From NCBI RefSeq assembly GCF_018614975.1, contig NZ_JAGGNR010000005.1, forward strand, positions 1 to 64,000: a DNA stretch of 64,000 nucleotides, written 5' to 3'. The stretch comes from Paenibacillus polymyxa (GTDB lineage: Bacteria; Bacillota; Bacilli; Paenibacillales; Paenibacillaceae). This document shows, one piece after another, positions 8,636 through 16,475 of this stretch (the first letter of the stretch is position 1; each line of letters opens with the position of its first letter). A program made the position numbers and the translations under genes. A model generated the notes under the pieces. It was given only the letters and a program-made list of their open reading frames with translations, searched no databases and was not told the origin of the DNA.

Positions 8636-9835
8636 TTGAAAAAGTTTAATTTGAAAGTTCTTGCCTTGGGAACGGTAATGTTGTTCTCGCTCAGTTCATC
8701 TATCCATGCATGGAGTTATTCAAATTATAACAACGGTAGTTATGTTCCAAAGTCAGGTCAAGGTTTTCTTAGTTTAGTCTCGAGTGGTGGAAATACAAGA
8801 TTAAATACTTCCATTTACTTCACTTTGGATTCAACTAATGTTACGAATATTCTCGATTATAATAATGGTGGTGATAATCCGGGGAATACATGTGATAATG
8901 CGAACGCTTATTTAACAATTGATCAGACAGCTATACCAGACTCATGGGATTTAGAAATCGATGGGGATGAAGTTCGAACGAATCTCCCCAATCCTAAAAT
9001 AGATATTGAAGATAATAACTTTTTTGGTGAAGATGATGAAACGGAAGTAACTGTACTGGGTACCGTCGAGTCAGGAAAAACCTATTACATGGAGTCTTTA
9101 TGGAATGACTATAGAGATGGTGGTAGCGGTGACAGTGGTAAGGTGAACGCTCAGTTTGCCATAAGTAAAAAAGGAGCTAGCGACTATAACAATTGTGTGC
9201 AATCAAGTGTAGTTCAACATGTGCATACCTATGGTGACAATTTGGGAGGATTTTCATTACCTGGGGAACCAACCTTGCTTGAAGAGTTTCCATCAGAACA
9301 ATCATTGGCTACTGATTTACAATCATATGAATCTGGATATCCAGATTTAATTAGTGAGCACAAGGCTGTTGAGTCAGGTCAAATAAGTATATCATCGTAC
9401 AGGGAAGTAAAAAGAGTGTTGCTAGATTCTATTGTGAATCCACAATCTCTTTTGAAAGATGCTGGAGATTCCGAAAAAATTGCAGTGACTATAACATTTG
9501 AGAAACCTATTACATTATCAGAACTTGAAGGTTTCACAAAAAAGCATAATGTAGAAGTTGAACAAGTTCAGGCTCGAGCTATTGATCAAAACAATGATCG
9601 TATTACAATGGCAACAGATTCAATTAAGGTTATCACATTGGATGACAGCAATGTAACCTTTTCGGGATATACTGATTTAAAAGGCTATGTCTCTAAAGAT
9701 CAAATTTCTAACCTGACTGAGGATACAACAGCTTACATCATAGATCCTAGTGGAGACAAAAGTATTACTGGGCAAGAGGAGGATATTTTTGCGCAGCCAT
9801 TGACTTGGTTAATTGAAGATACCGCGAAAAAATAA
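8636..9835 (+). CDS. Secreted protein of unknown function
   Basis: A 399-aa protein with a signal peptide (KKFNLKVLALGTVMLFSLSSS, likely cleaved after SSIHA). I place the start at TTG 8636 because GGGAGG at 8623-8628 is 7 bases upstream; an earlier in-frame TTG would put the ribosome site inside the gene. The mature N-terminal half is Asn/Gly/Asp-rich and probably beta-structured, with two cysteines that may form a disulphide. The C-terminal part has an alpha/beta look. No known domain was recognised. It is followed by a terminator and a PadR module, and base composition is AT-rich. Confidence 0.7.
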   Translation: MKKFNLKVLALGTVMLFSLSSSIHAWSYSNYNNGSYVPKSGQGFLSLVSSGGNTRLNTSIYFTLDSTNVTNILDYNNGGDNPGNTCDNANAYLTIDQTAIPDSWDLEIDGDEVRTNLPNPKIDIEDNNFFGEDDETEVTVLGTVESGKTYYMESLWNDYRDGGSGDSGKVNAQFAISKKGASDYNNCVQSSVVQHVHTYGDNLGGFSLPGEPTLLEEFPSEQSLATDLQSYESGYPDLISEHKAVESGQISISSYREVKRVLLDSIVNPQSLLKDAGDSEKIAVTITFEKPITLSELEGFTKKHNVEVEQVQARAIDQNNDRITMATDSIKVITLDDSNVTFSGYTDLKGYVSKDQISNLTEDTTAYIIDPSGDKSITGQEEDIFAQPLTWLIEDTAKK

Positions 9836-9854
9836 GAACTAATTAGAGGTAAGG

Positions 9855-9886
9855 AAAAGTTGGCATATAAATTGCCAACTTTTTTT
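9855..9886 (+). terminator. Terminator of the secreted protein gene
   Basis: AAAAGTTGGCA (9855-9865) pairs with TGCCAACTTTT, followed by T residues to 9886. Confidence 0.85.
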
Positions 9887-9890
9887 GTCA

Positions 9891-9915
9891 ATATACCTTG
9901 TGTTACAAGGTATAT
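9891..9915 (+). promoter_or_regulatory. Perfect 10-bp inverted repeat, candidate PadR operator
   Basis: ATATACCTTG (9891-9900) and CAAGGTATAT (9906-9915) are a perfect dyad with a 5-base spacer. It lies 36 bases before the PadR start codon, where a core promoter would be, so autorepression is the natural reading. There is no T run, so it is not a terminator. Confidence 0.55.
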
Positions 9916-9950
9916 TGTGATACATTTTTTTGTGTAAGGAAGGTGTTCTA

Positions 9951-10295
9951 ATGGAAATTAGAAAAGAGTGGTTAAAGGGTTATATTGATTTCATTCTACT
10001 TAGCTTGCTTTCTCACAATAACTTATATGGGTACGAAATGAGTAAAGCAATTAAGAAAACTAGCCAGAATTTATTCGAGTTAAAGGAAGGGACGCTATAT
10101 CCAGCTTTAAAAAGAATGGAGCAGAAAGGATGGATTGAAGGGTATTGGAGTGAATCGGAGGGAGCTGCACGGCGAAAGTACTATAAAATTACAATTACGG
10201 GCCAAGTCGAATTTAATCACAGCCAGAAAGAATGGATTGTTCTCAAAGCGATATTGGAAATGTTTTTGGAGGCGAACCAACATGAAAAAAATTGA
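9951..10295 (+). CDS. PadR-family transcriptional regulator
   Basis: A 114-aa protein with the PadR winged helix: WLKGYIDFILLSLLSHNNLYGYEM, read as helix 1-2, then the LKEGTLYPALKRMEQKGWI recognition region and a beta wing ending in ARRKYYKIT. The start is ATG 9951 with AAGGAAGG 8 bases upstream. It overlaps the next gene by 14 bases. PadR regulators normally repress a neighbouring membrane-protein or transporter gene and themselves. The paralogue at 27098-27457 sits in the same two-gene arrangement. Confidence 0.88.
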   Translation: MEIRKEWLKGYIDFILLSLLSHNNLYGYEMSKAIKKTSQNLFELKEGTLYPALKRMEQKGWIEGYWSESEGAARRKYYKITITGQVEFNHSQKEWIVLKAILEMFLEANQHEKN

Positions 10296-10992
10296 GACGT
10301 TTCTGGATAACTTATACCGGGATAGTGGGTTGAGTAAACAAGAATTGCATGAAATGAGAGAAGAAATGCGAACCCATCTTGTGGATTATATCCAAGACGG
10401 AAGAGCGAAAGGTTTAAGTGAAGAACAAGCAACAATAGACGCATTCGAACAATTTGGTGGAAATCAGGATATATTTTATGATGATCCAGAAATAAAATCG
10501 AAACGACGCAAATGGAATGTATATTGGAAAATTTCACTTTTTTGTTTTGGTTTTGTTATATTGTTGCTACTTACTATTTGGGGAGGCCAACAGTTTTATG
10601 CAAATGAACGAGCTTCCTTTTACAATGCGTTATGGGCTGAACTATATCGTTCTGAAACTCCAGATGTGGCAAAAATAAAATCCATTACCGAAAATGAAAT
10701 TGAACGCGGATACATTAAGGATACTGTAATTACAGAGAAAGGAGGTTCAAAATCAAATCAAATTTTTAAAACAATAGACCATGAAGGATTTCCTCAATAT
10801 GATAATTGGTTGATTCATACAAAAGTGGAGTTAAAGTATACTGCACATCCGAATACAACTAATGTTTACGAAATCCAATTTTCGCATAATGTCGTTAGAT
10901 ATTCCATGGTAGTGATTATAAGTTTGCTTATGAGTTCCTTCTCGATCTTCTTTTTTATAATGGGATGGATGAGATATAGGGAAAAAAGGTGA
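10282..10992 (+). CDS. Membrane protein with N-terminal permease-prefix/DUF1700-like helical domain
   Basis: A 236-aa protein. Residues 1-60 match the helical prefix found downstream of PadR genes (LDNLYRDSGLSKQELHEMREEMRTH, two pieces, and GLSEEQATIDAFEQFG). Then there is a transmembrane helix around residues 83-103, an extracytoplasmic domain of about 100 aa, and a second helix near residues 208-230. The start is ATG 10282 with GGAGG 9 bases upstream, inside the end of the padR gene, so the pair is translationally coupled. No enzymatic motif was seen. Its job is unknown; the architecture suggests a membrane partner or target controlled by the PadR protein. Confidence 0.75.
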   Translation: MKKIETFLDNLYRDSGLSKQELHEMREEMRTHLVDYIQDGRAKGLSEEQATIDAFEQFGGNQDIFYDDPEIKSKRRKWNVYWKISLFCFGFVILLLLTIWGGQQFYANERASFYNALWAELYRSETPDVAKIKSITENEIERGYIKDTVITEKGGSKSNQIFKTIDHEGFPQYDNWLIHTKVELKYTAHPNTTNVYEIQFSHNVVRYSMVVIISLLMSSFSIFFFIMGWMRYREKR

Positions 10993-11082
10993 TTAGTAAT
11001 TAAAATCTGGAATATGAATTGTTTCATTGGCAGGCCACGAAGGGATAATGAGAAACGATAGCACCAGAAAGAAATGATATCA

Positions 11083-11113
11083 ACGGCAGCCGGATATTCT
11101 GGCTGCTGTTTTT
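11083..11113 (+). terminator. Terminator of the PadR operon
   Basis: ACGGCAGCC (11083-11091) pairs with GGCTGCTGT (11101-11109) and is followed by T residues. Bases 11114-11310 hold no gene or signal I can support. Confidence 0.8.
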
Positions 11114-11310
11114 AAATAAAGGATGGCTCCAGAGAGCATGGGGGATACAAAAATAGGGTTTGGTCTTTATAAAAAACACCGCTGAACATGATGATAGTTC
11201 ACCGTTGCTGTGCAAGTAACCATGAAGGCGATTCGATGGAAATGGCACTGTTGTGCTGTGTTGCTTCCGATGGAAGAATAGGTCTTGCCCAACTAAGAAT
11301 AAACCATAAT

Positions 11311-11347
11311 AAAAAAGTCTTGTTACCCCCATGAGGACAAGACTTTT
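11311..11347 (-). terminator. Terminator of the GAF-domain gene (works in both directions)
   Basis: AAAAAAGTCTTGT (11311-11323) and ACAAGACTTTT (11337-11347) form a stem flanked by A and T runs on both sides, suited to terminate the minus-strand gene that ends at 11367. Confidence 0.8.
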
Positions 11348-11366
11348 GGCTTCGTTTCAGATGTCG

Positions 11367-11798
11367 TTATCCAAACACCTTCGGCTGAAGATGCAGAGCG
11401 ACTTGCTCCGTCTGCCGGACCATGTCCGGTGAGAAGGTGCAAGGCAGTCTGCTGCCAACGAGCAGCACAGCACCAGGCACGCTTCCTTCCTGGAACACAG
11501 GTACCGCTATGGCACATACCAGCCGCTCAGCGAGCATTAACGGGCAACGACCGGGTGTATGCTCCCCGGTGGATTGTGCATCAGACCTTGCTGTGCGTCC
11601 AGTCCGAAGGGCAGTGCCCACCAGATCTTGTCCGGGGCGCATTTCCATGCGTTTCACCCGTTCATTACTAGCCCCAGAGGTATACTTCCAGCGTAGCATC
11701 GTCCCGTTCAGACAGGCAAGTCCACAGAAGTCGCTGGATGTGTTCAGGCGCAGGCCGTCGATCATCTCCTGAATGCCAGATGGCAGTTCATCATGCAT
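11367..11798 (-). CDS. GAF-domain protein, possibly NreA-like
   Basis: A 143-aa cytoplasmic protein that is a single GAF-type domain (LNTSSDFCGLACLNGTMLRW, then VKRMEMRPGQDLVGTALRTGR and VCAIAVPVFQEGSVPGAVLLVGS). Size and fold match small GAF sensors such as the nitrate receptor NreA of staphylococci, but the nearby kinase lacks the NreB cysteine cluster, so NreA function is only a possibility. It is divergent from the fnr-type gene, and the shared region contains a perfect Fnr box. That suggests anaerobic control of this gene, of fnr, or of both. Confidence 0.6.
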   Translation of the reverse strand: MHDELPSGIQEMIDGLRLNTSSDFCGLACLNGTMLRWKYTSGASNERVKRMEMRPGQDLVGTALRTGRTARSDAQSTGEHTPGRCPLMLAERLVCAIAVPVFQEGSVPGAVLLVGSRLPCTFSPDMVRQTEQVALHLQPKVFG

Positions 11799-12047
11799 GA
11801 GAGGACACTTCCTTTTTCGAAATTATAACGTACGTAACGTGTAATCAATATCATTAACCTTTCAGGATCATCTTAAAGTAAGGGTATTACAATGTTGATT
11901 CTATTGTAGACCCTTTCTCGTACATTGTAATTCAGGGAAAACCCCTATTTCCGTTCTGAAATTTACTGAACATGGGCAGTGGAGGACTCCTGAATCAGGT
12001 ACACCAAGGGATTGAAGAAATGCGAAGGATGAGGCATATCGGTGAAA
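11799..12047. other. Divergent regulatory region between the GAF gene and fnr
   Basis: There is no gene here. A perfect 9-bp dyad ATTACAATG (11886-11894) / CATTGTAAT (11923-11931) is present, with a T/A-rich interval typical of promoters. Its function is unknown. Confidence 0.4.
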
Positions 12048-12063
12048 TGTGACTTTTCTCACA
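12048..12063. promoter_or_regulatory. Fnr binding site
   Basis: TGTGA-CTTTTC-TCACA is an exact match to the TGTGA-N6-TCACA consensus used by Bacillus Fnr. It lies between the GAF gene and the fnr-type gene. A TATGAT hexamer at 12131-12136 is a plausible -10 for fnr, which would place the box near -87 on that promoter, so regulation of the GAF gene is equally possible. Confidence 0.7.
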
Positions 12064-12237
12064 GCAAACTCAGGGAGTTTTCCGTTAAGGATCAGGTAAT
12101 CCCCCGATAACCCTCGCGCTACTTTCGAGGTATGATGGATACATAAGGAATCACCGAGGGGGACGAAGGTTATGGGTACAGTATTTGTAGAAAGAACAAC
12201 CCAAAGAGCAGAGCAGAAACAAACGGAGGCGGGCAAA

Positions 12238-12948
12238 ATGACACGAGAAACAGGCGGAATCCTTTCGTTTGTTACATCTGAGCAATGGGGCCTGATTGAA
12301 GCAAAAATGCAACCCAAACGGGTGAAGTCGGGATATAGTCTCTTTCTCGAAGGCGATGAAGCCGGATATCTGTACTACATTCGTTCGGGACGAGTGAAAA
12401 TGACCAAGTCGACGGAGGATGGCAAGGAAATTATTTTATCCATTCAGCAAAGCGGCGATCTCATCGGTGAATTCGGCGGCATCGGCGGATTGAATCATAG
12501 CTACAGTGCAGAGATGGCGGAAAAAGGGGAACTGGCCATTATCTCGCTTAGCGATCTGGAAAGTATACTCAGCAAACATGGCGACCTTGCCTTGAAATTC
12601 TTGCAATGGATGGCACTGTCGCAGCGAATTACCCAGTCGAGATTCCGTGATTTGCTGCTGTATGGCAAGGCGGGTGCGCTCGCTTCGACACTGATCCGTG
12701 CCAGCAATTCGTATGGCAGGGTTACACCGGATGGCATCGTGCTAGACATGAAGCTGAACCATACCGATCTTGCCGAGATGATTGGAGCTACCCGGGAGAG
12801 TGTAACGCGGATGCTGGGGGCATGGAAGGAACAAGGTACGCTGGATATGATGGACGGCAAACTGATGATTCGTGACCTGGCAGCCCTGCGCTGTATGTGT
12901 GGATGTCCTACATTCCCGAGCTGTCCGGTAGAGCTGTGCCGATTGTAA
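12238..12948 (+). CDS. fnr: Fnr-type anaerobic transcriptional regulator (Crp/Fnr family)
   Basis: A 236-aa protein with a cyclic-nucleotide-binding-like sensor fold (SGYSLFLEGDEAGYLYYIRSG, in two strands), a dimer helix, and a Crp HTH (LNHTDLAEMIGATRESVTRML). The C-terminus has C219, C221, C223, C229 and C234, recalling B. subtilis Fnr, whose [4Fe-4S] cluster is bound by C-terminal cysteines. I chose ATG 12238 (GGAGG 8 bases upstream); its length fits the 238-aa Bacillus protein. ATG 12172 would add 22 residues and cannot be excluded. An Fnr box lies upstream, which supports autoregulation. Confidence 0.78.
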   Translation: MTRETGGILSFVTSEQWGLIEAKMQPKRVKSGYSLFLEGDEAGYLYYIRSGRVKMTKSTEDGKEIILSIQQSGDLIGEFGGIGGLNHSYSAEMAEKGELAIISLSDLESILSKHGDLALKFLQWMALSQRITQSRFRDLLLYGKAGALASTLIRASNSYGRVTPDGIVLDMKLNHTDLAEMIGATRESVTRMLGAWKEQGTLDMMDGKLMIRDLAALRCMCGCPTFPSCPVELCRL

Positions 12949-13014
12949 ATTAGCTGGTTCAGAGGCTTCACCTCCATTGGCGATTGGGGTCGTTACGGAG
13001 AAAAAGAACGAAAT

Positions 13015-13050
13015 AAAAGCTGGCGGCCCATATATGGGAGTCAGCTTTTT
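13015..13050. terminator. Bidirectional terminator between fnr and the GNAT gene
   Basis: AAAAGCTG at 13015-13022 pairs with CAGCTTTT near 13042-13049, enclosing a CCCATATATGGG inner stem. It overlaps the stop codon of the convergent acetyltransferase gene and has T runs on both strands. Confidence 0.8.
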
Positions 13051-13598
13051 GTGTTTCTTTGAAATTGTTCATGTGCATATTCACTGGAGAGAATCGAATA
13101 GATCACAGAGTCATGAAAGGAACCTTTGTAGAACCAGTGCTCGCGTAATAGCCCTTCTCGCTGCATGCCGATCTTCTGCATAACGTTCTCTGAAGCCTTG
13201 TTGTTCGGGCGGCATTTCGCATAAATTCGGTGTAAACCAAGTGTATTGAAGCCAAAGCCAAGCATGGCTCGGGCTGCTTCGGCGGCATAACCTTTCCCTT
13301 GATAGGCGGGATTAAGGACGTAACCGATCTCTGCATTGGTTTTCTCCATCACGTGAATACCTACTCCGCCGAGGAGAGTTCCATCACTTTTCAAACATAT
13401 CGCCAGTTCATAGCCTTCTCGTGGTTTTGTCTGCTGCATGTCCAACACAAACTGCACGTATGCTCGCGTATCTTCTTCGGTATTCGGCCCCCACGCTGTA
13501 TGCTGTGTAACTTCCGGCATGGAAGTATAGGCATGAATCCTCTCCCAATCTGTCTCCCGAATCTCCCGGATGATCAGTCTGTCAGTCTCCAGTTGCAT
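13041..13598 (-). CDS. GNAT-family N-acetyltransferase, RimJ/RimL type
   Basis: A 185-aa single-domain acetyltransferase: an N-terminal LETDRLIIREIRETDWERI typical of RimJ/RimL proteins, an acetyl-CoA binding motif around IGYVLNPAYQGKGYAAEAA (Q/RxxGxG/A form, QGKGYA), and the C-terminal NxxSxxVMQKIGM segment. It is convergent with fnr and shares its terminator. Family members acetylate N-termini of ribosomal proteins, amino acids or small metabolites; the substrate is not predictable here. Confidence 0.85.
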   Translation of the reverse strand: MQLETDRLIIREIRETDWERIHAYTSMPEVTQHTAWGPNTEEDTRAYVQFVLDMQQTKPREGYELAICLKSDGTLLGGVGIHVMEKTNAEIGYVLNPAYQGKGYAAEAARAMLGFGFNTLGLHRIYAKCRPNNKASENVMQKIGMQREGLLREHWFYKGSFHDSVIYSILSSEYAHEQFQRNTKS

Positions 13599-13618
13599 AG
13601 CTATTCCCCTCCTATATC

Positions 13619-13840
13619 AATTGAACTAAAGAATATTACACTTGCCACTCCGATGACAGAATAACTTTCCGATCGCTGTTACCCCCAGATTTTTTTTGAT
13701 TCCCTTTTTCAAAGGGGAAAATCCGGGGATAAAGGCGAGGTGTATGCTTCCGAAGCAGCTTTCTTTCAGAAAGCTTTTAGCTCCGCTCCTTCAGGTTATT
13801 TCTGTCCTCTCCGTTTCTCATGTAATTGTTTAGTTCAATT
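13619..13840. repeat. MITE-like palindromic repeat, copy 1
   Basis: It is bounded by AATTGAACTAAA (13619-13630) and TTTAGTTCAATT (13829-13840), a perfect 12-bp terminal inverted repeat. Inside are TTACACTTGCCACTCCGATG, GACAGAATAAC, a core of two half-sites (CCCCAGATTTT...AAAATCCGGGG) and GGTTATTTCTGTC. The same internal modules occur at 52569-52717 and, inverted, at 62678-62854. It encodes no transposase, so it would be non-autonomous. It sits just upstream of the GNAT start codon. Confidence 0.8.
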
Positions 13841-13849
13841 ATATAGTAA

Positions 13850-13896
13850 AACAAAAATAGCCCATAACAGATTCAACGAATGAATCGGTCATGAGC
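13850..13896 (-). terminator. Terminator of the 51-aa small-protein gene
   Basis: On the minus strand a 16-bp imperfect stem (13860-13875 with 13880-13895, including the perfect GATTCA/TGAATC arm) is followed by TATTTTTGTTTT. It lies about 30 bases past the stop codon at 13928. Confidence 0.8.
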
Positions 13897-13927
13897 CATA
13901 ATGTAGATTTATGCTGTATGTGGCATG

Positions 13928-14083
13928 CTATTGTGGTTGTTTACATTGAACTGCGGGATAAGTATAAGCCAGCTTACGGATAATTTCCTTTTGCCATCTC
14001 GTATCACCCAGATTGGTTGCCAGGTTCAGAAGATCCAAGTAATCGTCAAGCTGCAGGTCAGCCTTTTGCAGAGTTGTATTCAT
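13928..14083 (-). CDS. Small acidic protein (51 aa), Fur-regulated candidate
   Basis: This short gene reads MNTTLQKADLQLDDYLDLLN and continues through LATNLGDTRWQKEIIRKL to a TAG stop. It looks mostly helical and has no membrane segment. Evidence that it is real: a GGGGAAC ribosome-site-like sequence upstream, its own terminator downstream, and a perfect Fur box 78 bases before the start. It does not resemble the basic Fur-controlled peptides FbpA/B/C by composition. The role may be part of the iron-sparing response, by inference from the box alone. Confidence 0.6.
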   Translation of the reverse strand: MNTTLQKADLQLDDYLDLLNLATNLGDTRWQKEIIRKLAYTYPAVQCKQPQ

Positions 14084-14160
14084 TCGATGTTCGTTCCCCT
14101 TTATCTATAAAATCGTAAAATCATATGCAGTAGAAAGTTACAAAGAGACAAGTTCAAGAA

Positions 14161-14175
14161 TGATAATCATTATCA
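14161..14175. promoter_or_regulatory. Fur box
   Basis: TGATAATCATTATCA is an exact 7-1-7 inverted repeat matching the Bacillus Fur consensus TGATAATnATTATCA. It lies between the 51-aa gene (start 14083) and the end of the membrane protein gene (14237), so the 51-aa gene is its only downstream target on the minus strand. Confidence 0.85.
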
Positions 14176-14236
14176 CATTTATATATTCATTATGCAATGA
14201 ACGCTGGCAAAATGCAATCCCAAGTACGCATCGAAT

Positions 14237-14530
14237 TTAACTTTTTTCTGAAAATAAGCTCATCCACAGCACATAGGGAATGTACACACCGAGATATGCA
14301 GACGGATACAAGAACCAGCCATTCAGCAGGAAATGGTGAATCTCGGTGGTGAATGTCGTCATATGAGCATTCGTCGCATACACATCACCAGCGATGACGG
14401 TTGCCGCACTGTAGAAACAGAGTAGCGCAACAATATGGAATACTCGGGTAACCATTCGGGAACGAAGAGCAACATAAGCCATAATCAGCGGAACAATCAA
14501 CAAGAGTATCAAAAATACCAACTTCATCAT
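14237..14530 (-). CDS. Small integral membrane protein of unknown function
   Basis: A 97-aa hydrophobic protein with about three transmembrane segments (KLVFLILLLIVPLIMAYVAL, VFHIVALLCFYSAATVIAG and LYPSAYLGVYIPYVLWMSLF). A GGAG lies about 9 bases before the ATGATG start. A Fur-like sequence (14562-14576) is 32 bases upstream and the 51-aa Fur-boxed gene is downstream, so the two may be co-regulated by iron. No family was recognised. Confidence 0.6.
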   Translation of the reverse strand: MMKLVFLILLLIVPLIMAYVALRSRMVTRVFHIVALLCFYSAATVIAGDVYATNAHMTTFTTEIHHFLLNGWFLYPSAYLGVYIPYVLWMSLFSEKS

Positions 14531-14561
14531 CGTTTTACTCCTTCGGTAAATGGAATCCTAA

Positions 14562-14576
14562 TGATAATCAGTATGG
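14562..14576. promoter_or_regulatory. Degenerate Fur-like box
   Basis: TGATAATCAGTATGG keeps the left half-site of the Fur consensus but only part of the right. It lies just upstream of the 97-aa membrane protein and about 130 bases upstream of the divergent secreted protein gene. Confidence 0.4.
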
Positions 14577-14703
14577 GCCAATAGACTCAACTTCTAAACT
14601 TTTTCATAAACTTTACAAAAAGAAAGAGGAATTCAGCATATGAACAATTAAATTAAAGGAGGATAACCCATTATCAGGTAATTTGGAGGAGGAGAAAGGG
14701 AAT

Positions 14704-16269
14704 ATGAAAAAGGCGTTATGGCAGCACTGGATCGGGGCATTCCTGGTCTTTATCATGATGGCAACCGCACTGCTGGGGCCGGGTTCGCAAAGTCCGGTAC
14801 AAGCTGCAGCACCACTTACGGTATCTCAGGCCATCGCTGCCCAGAGCGGTGGAGGTACAGCGACGGTTGAAGGAATCATTGTTGGACATGCTACCGGGTC
14901 ACTTACCGCGAAGTTTACATCTCCGTATGCCAATGATTTTAATGTTCTGATTGCCGATTCAGCGTCAGAGCGGACCAACGCCAGATTATTGGATGTACAG
15001 ATTACCTCATCTTTCCGTTCGCAATATGGATTGGCTTCCAATCCGAATCTTGTAGGCAAAAAGATCATCATAACCGGAACCCTCGGTGCTTACAACAGCT
15101 ATGCAGGAGTCAAAAACCCAACGTCCATCACACTTTCCTCCGGAACAACCAATCCTGATCCAGAACCGAACCCGGGCACAACACTGCCGGACGGTACCGG
15201 TAAGAAAGTATTGTTCGATAATACCCACGCGCAGACCGCAGGTGCTGCCGACTGGATTGTTGACGGGGCATTTTCGGATTTTGCCAATGGTTTGCGAAAC
15301 GCAGGCTTTGCCGTGGATCAGCTGGAACGCAGCATCCCGTATACATTTGGTGAGCAAGCCATCACCTATAATAAATTGAAAGACTACCACGTCTTTGTCA
15401 TTGGCGAAGCCAACGTGCCGTTCAAAGCGACTGAACAGGCTGCGCTGGTGCAATACGTGCAGAACGGAGGAAGTGTTTTCTTCATCTCCGATCACTATAA
15501 TGCAGACCGTAACAAAAACCGCTGGGATTCTTCCGAAGTATTCAACGGTTATCGCCGCGGTGCCTTCCTGAATCCGGCCAAAGGCATGTCTTCGGCTGAA
15601 GCCGAATCACCAGCGATGCAGAGTGTGACGAGTTCAGACTGGCTCGCGACGAACTTTGGTGTCCGTTTTCGCTACAATGCCCTTGGAGATGTTAATGCAT
15701 CGGATATCGTTGCACCTGCACAATCCTTCGGCATTACGGCTGGTGTTAATTCAGTAGCCATGCATGCGGGATCGACCATTGCGATTATAGACCCGAACAA
15801 GGCCAAAGGTTTGGTGTATGTACCAAGTGGTGTGTCCAAGTGGGGCAATGCCGTGGATCAGGGCGTATATAACGGTGGTGGACGAGCTGAAGGAGCCTAT
15901 GCTGCCATTGCAAAGGTTGGTGCGGGCAAAGCCGCGTTTATCGGTGATTCTTCACCTGTGGAAGACGCGACTCCGAAATATTTGCGTGAAGAGACCGGTG
16001 CTACCAAGAAGACCTATGATGGATTCAAAGAAGTGGATGATGCCACGTTCCTTGTGAATACTGTGAAATGGCTCGCGGTCAAAGAGAGCTACACCAGTCT
16101 GGCACAAGTGCCAGGACTGACATTGGATACGGCAACAAGCCTGCTTCCGATCGAAGCTCCGGCTGCATCAACCGAGCCGCAACTTGAGCCATGGGCTGCA
16201 CCGGCAGCAGGGTACAAATGGTATGATCCGACTACGTTTAAGGCAGGTTCATACGGAAAAGCGCAATAA
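14704..16269 (+). CDS. Secreted protein with DUF6359-like OB-fold domain and GATase-like domain
   Basis: A 521-aa exported protein. The signal peptide covers about residues 1-35 (hydrophobic WIGAFLVFIMMATALLG, cleavage near QAAA). Residues about 40-145 resemble the DUF6359 domain found at the N-terminus of the YhcR nuclease (VSQAIAAQSGGGTATVEGIIV). A Pro-rich linker (NPDPEPNPG) follows, then an alpha/beta domain resembling secreted GATase/DUF4350-like proteins (KVLFDNTHAQTAGAADWIVD, then GGSVFFISDHYNADRN). I chose ATG 14704 because GGAGGAGG is just upstream. Catalytic activity is not evident. Confidence 0.65.
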   Translation: MKKALWQHWIGAFLVFIMMATALLGPGSQSPVQAAAPLTVSQAIAAQSGGGTATVEGIIVGHATGSLTAKFTSPYANDFNVLIADSASERTNARLLDVQITSSFRSQYGLASNPNLVGKKIIITGTLGAYNSYAGVKNPTSITLSSGTTNPDPEPNPGTTLPDGTGKKVLFDNTHAQTAGAADWIVDGAFSDFANGLRNAGFAVDQLERSIPYTFGEQAITYNKLKDYHVFVIGEANVPFKATEQAALVQYVQNGGSVFFISDHYNADRNKNRWDSSEVFNGYRRGAFLNPAKGMSSAEAESPAMQSVTSSDWLATNFGVRFRYNALGDVNASDIVAPAQSFGITAGVNSVAMHAGSTIAIIDPNKAKGLVYVPSGVSKWGNAVDQGVYNGGGRAEGAYAAIAKVGAGKAAFIGDSSPVEDATPKYLREETGATKKTYDGFKEVDDATFLVNTVKWLAVKESYTSLAQVPGLTLDTATSLLPIEAPAASTEPQLEPWAAPAAGYKWYDPTTFKAGSYGKAQ

Positions 16270-16301
16270 GTGAAATAGACAGGACATCAAATAATGCGAG
16301 T

Positions 16302-16340
16302 AGGGTCTGACCGTGGAGTTTTGCGGACAGGCTCTTTTTT
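16302..16340 (+). terminator. Terminator after the DUF6359-like secreted protein gene
   Basis: AGGGTCTG (16302-16309) can pair with CAGGCTCT (16328-16335) using two G-U pairs, followed by a T run. Confidence 0.6.
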
Positions 16341-16475
16341 GCTTGTTATATCAGTTACAATGAAGCTCAGGATTAGCTCCTACAGCCCTGCCATTGCATA
16401 AATATGTGCTTCAGAGGGGAAGTTATGGGTACTAATGATGCGGCGTGAAGCCCAACCCAACCAAGGAGGCGGCGA

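Noticed and set aside
13925..14110. 61-aa plus-strand frame
   Set aside because: It lies opposite the better-supported 51-aa minus-strand gene with terminator and Fur box.
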